Positions 63,059-64,000 of a DNA stretch of 64,000 bases are shown here, piece after piece. The translations under genes and the position numbers were made by a program. The notes beneath the pieces were generated by a model. That model was not told the DNA's origin, did not search any database, and worked only from the letters and a program-made list of their open reading frames with translations. Within the stretch, counting starts at the first letter, position 1. Every line of letters begins with the position of its first letter. The DNA is from Candidatus Kryptonium sp. Its GTDB lineage: Bacteria; Bacteroidota; Ignavibacteria; Kryptoniales; Kryptoniaceae. The stretch spans positions 1 to 64,000 of the forward strand of contig JANXBN010000002.1 in NCBI GenBank assembly GCA_025060635.1, given 5' to 3'.

Positions 63059-64000
63059 ATGCACAAAAGGTTTTTACTGCTTATTATTTTTCTTTATGGT
63101 TGTGCTGTAAAAGAAGCAACAATTAAAGAAATCCGCACCTCAAACCCATCAGATACATCCAGTGTTTGTGCACTTGTTGACTCAACCTTCACAGTTAGCC
63201 CTGATACTTTCGGTAATTTATCTCACGGACAAAAGGAACTTTTAAAGAACGATGTTTTGATTTATGATTCCCTGACGACTGCTAAGTTACTAAGCGAGAT
63301 AAAAAGGGATTATGAACTTGCCCTTAGGTATATACAACAGGGGGATACGATATCTGCGCTTGATATAATACATTTAGCTGTGGAGAAACTTGATGAGGTT
63401 TCAAGGACGAGCGAAATTGAACTTAACAAAGACTTTGAAAACATAAGTGCGAATGTCCTCCTTCTTTATCAAAAGTATGTTTCAAAATTTGATTCACTTT
63501 TTCAAGAAACTTCTCTACAGGAGTATATCTCAAACATTCAAGACAAACTCAATCAAATAGCTGAAGCCGTTGACACAGCAAAAGTTAAAATTGATATTGA
63601 GGAACGCCCAACTCTTAAAACCACGGTTCCGCTTGTGATAAATGAGTATGTTCAAGGCTACCTTAATTATTTTCAGAACGAGGGACGGTATTACATGGAA
63701 TTGTGGTTAAATCGCTTGGGGAAATACATGCAAATGTTTAGGCGAATTTTTGCAGAACATGGTTTACCTGAGGAGTTGATTTATCTTTGCATGATAGAAA
63801 GTGGGGTAAGTCCATTTGCTGTTTCAAGGGCAAGAGCAGTTGGAATATGGCAGTTCATAAGGGGCACAGGTAAACTATATGGACTTGAAGCAAACTGGTG
63901 GTATGACGAGAGAAGACATCCAGAAAAGTCAACGCGTGCAGCAGCGCAACATTTGAAAGATTTATACGATTTATTTGGTGATTGGCACCTTGCAATAGCT
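63059..64000 (+). CDS. Membrane-bound lytic murein transglycosylase (MltD-like), 5' part
   Basis: Open from ATG 63059 to the window edge (314 codons, no stop). A strong GGAGGTGAG Shine-Dalgarno precedes the start. The signal peptide ends in [11 protein letters not shown], a lipobox with Cys about residue 15. A helical region (residues about 45-195) is followed by the SLT catalytic domain. E247 in [20 protein letters not shown] is the catalytic glutamate, then [36 protein letters not shown] and FGDWHLAIA. It cleaves peptidoglycan glycan strands. MltD relatives end in LysM domains, which would lie beyond the window. Confidence 0.9.
   Translation, partial: MHKRFLLLIIFLYGCAVKEATIKEIRTSNPSDTSSVCALVDSTFTVSPDTFGNLSHGQKELLKNDVLIYDSLTTAKLLSEIKRDYELALRYIQQGDTISALDIIHLAVEKLDEVSRTSEIELNKDFENISANVLLLYQKYVSKFDSLFQETSLQEYISNIQDKLNQIAEAVDTAKVKIDIEERPTLKTTVPLVINEYVQGYLNYFQNEGRYYMELWLNRLGKYMQMFRRIFAEHGLPEELIYLCMIESGVSPFAVSRARAVGIWQFIRGTGKLYGLEANWWYDERRHPEKSTRAAAQHLKDLYDLFGDWHLAIA

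Noticed and set aside
62873-63064. Minus-strand 63-residue reading frame in the divergent intergenic region
   Set aside because: Its start overlaps the transglycosylase start on the other strand, no ribosome-binding site or motif is seen, and the region is better explained by two promoters.
1-64000. tRNA, rRNA or insertion-sequence content
   Set aside because: No cloverleaf-like intergenic sequence, rRNA stretch, transposase gene or terminal inverted repeats were seen; intergenic space is short throughout.

Overview
The window is a dense, AT-rich bacterial chromosome segment from the FCB (Bacteroidota/Chlorobi/Ignavibacteria-like) group. Direct signs are type IX secretion C-terminal sorting domains (344-637, 32253-34505), a PorV/PorQ-family protein, TonB-dependent receptors with carboxypeptidase-like regulatory domains, a GWxTD-domain protein, and a recurring promoter pattern TTG-N20-TAnnTTTG that matches the Bacteroidota -33/-7 consensus. 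A thermophilic relative of Ignavibacteria or Candidatus Kryptonia is my best guess; this is inference from gene content, not a measured placement. I saw no rRNA, tRNA, CRISPR array, insertion sequence or prophage.

Layout. 1-637: end of a secreted beta-propeller protein whose sorting domain lies in a different frame. 798-4539: a SurA/PpiC-type isomerase and a PabB-PabC fusion. 4638-15532: complex I operon nuoABCDHIJKLMN without nuoE, F or G, interrupted between nuoK and nuoL by the decayed remains of a HEPN/MNT gene pair. 15637-18813: a large TonB-dependent receptor with its own promoter and terminator. 18930-25539: an S-adenosylmethionine hydrolase-like protein, a TPR lipoprotein, a DUF4292-like lipoprotein, endonuclease III, a Tat-exported asparaginase-family hydrolase and two small outer-membrane barrels. 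25529-28966 (minus): MgtC-like protein, CopZ and CopA. 29202-41268: a surface-protein region (secreted proteins, a coiled-coil nuclease-like protein, lipoprotein, TonB receptor, PorV-like protein, NHL-repeat lipoprotein). 41375-53064 (minus): beta-lactamase-fold hydrolase, P1 peptidase, GDT1-like half protein, VanZ, NAD(P)HX repair enzyme, and a second complex I membrane arm (nuoJKLM, a heptad-repeat membrane protein, an NhaD-type antiporter, nuoN). 53222-55054: a TonB-receptor-like barrel. 55051-62802 (minus): an eight-gene run (glycosyltransferase 9, DUF3108, deoxyhypusine-synthase-like protein, CPBP protease, zinc-ribbon DUF2007 protein, CdsA, RimO, GWxTD protein). 63059-end: start of a lytic transglycosylase lipoprotein.

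How the genes work together. The dominant theme is energy conversion and envelope biology. The first nuo operon encodes quinone-binding, iron-sulfur and pumping parts but not the NADH-input module. The second cluster encodes only antiporter-like pumping subunits plus a dedicated Na+/H+ antiporter, so it looks like a spare or alternative ion-pumping arm. It is the most interesting system here. The rest are mainly outer-membrane transport, type IX secretion cargo, phospholipid and glycan synthesis and cell-wall turnover.
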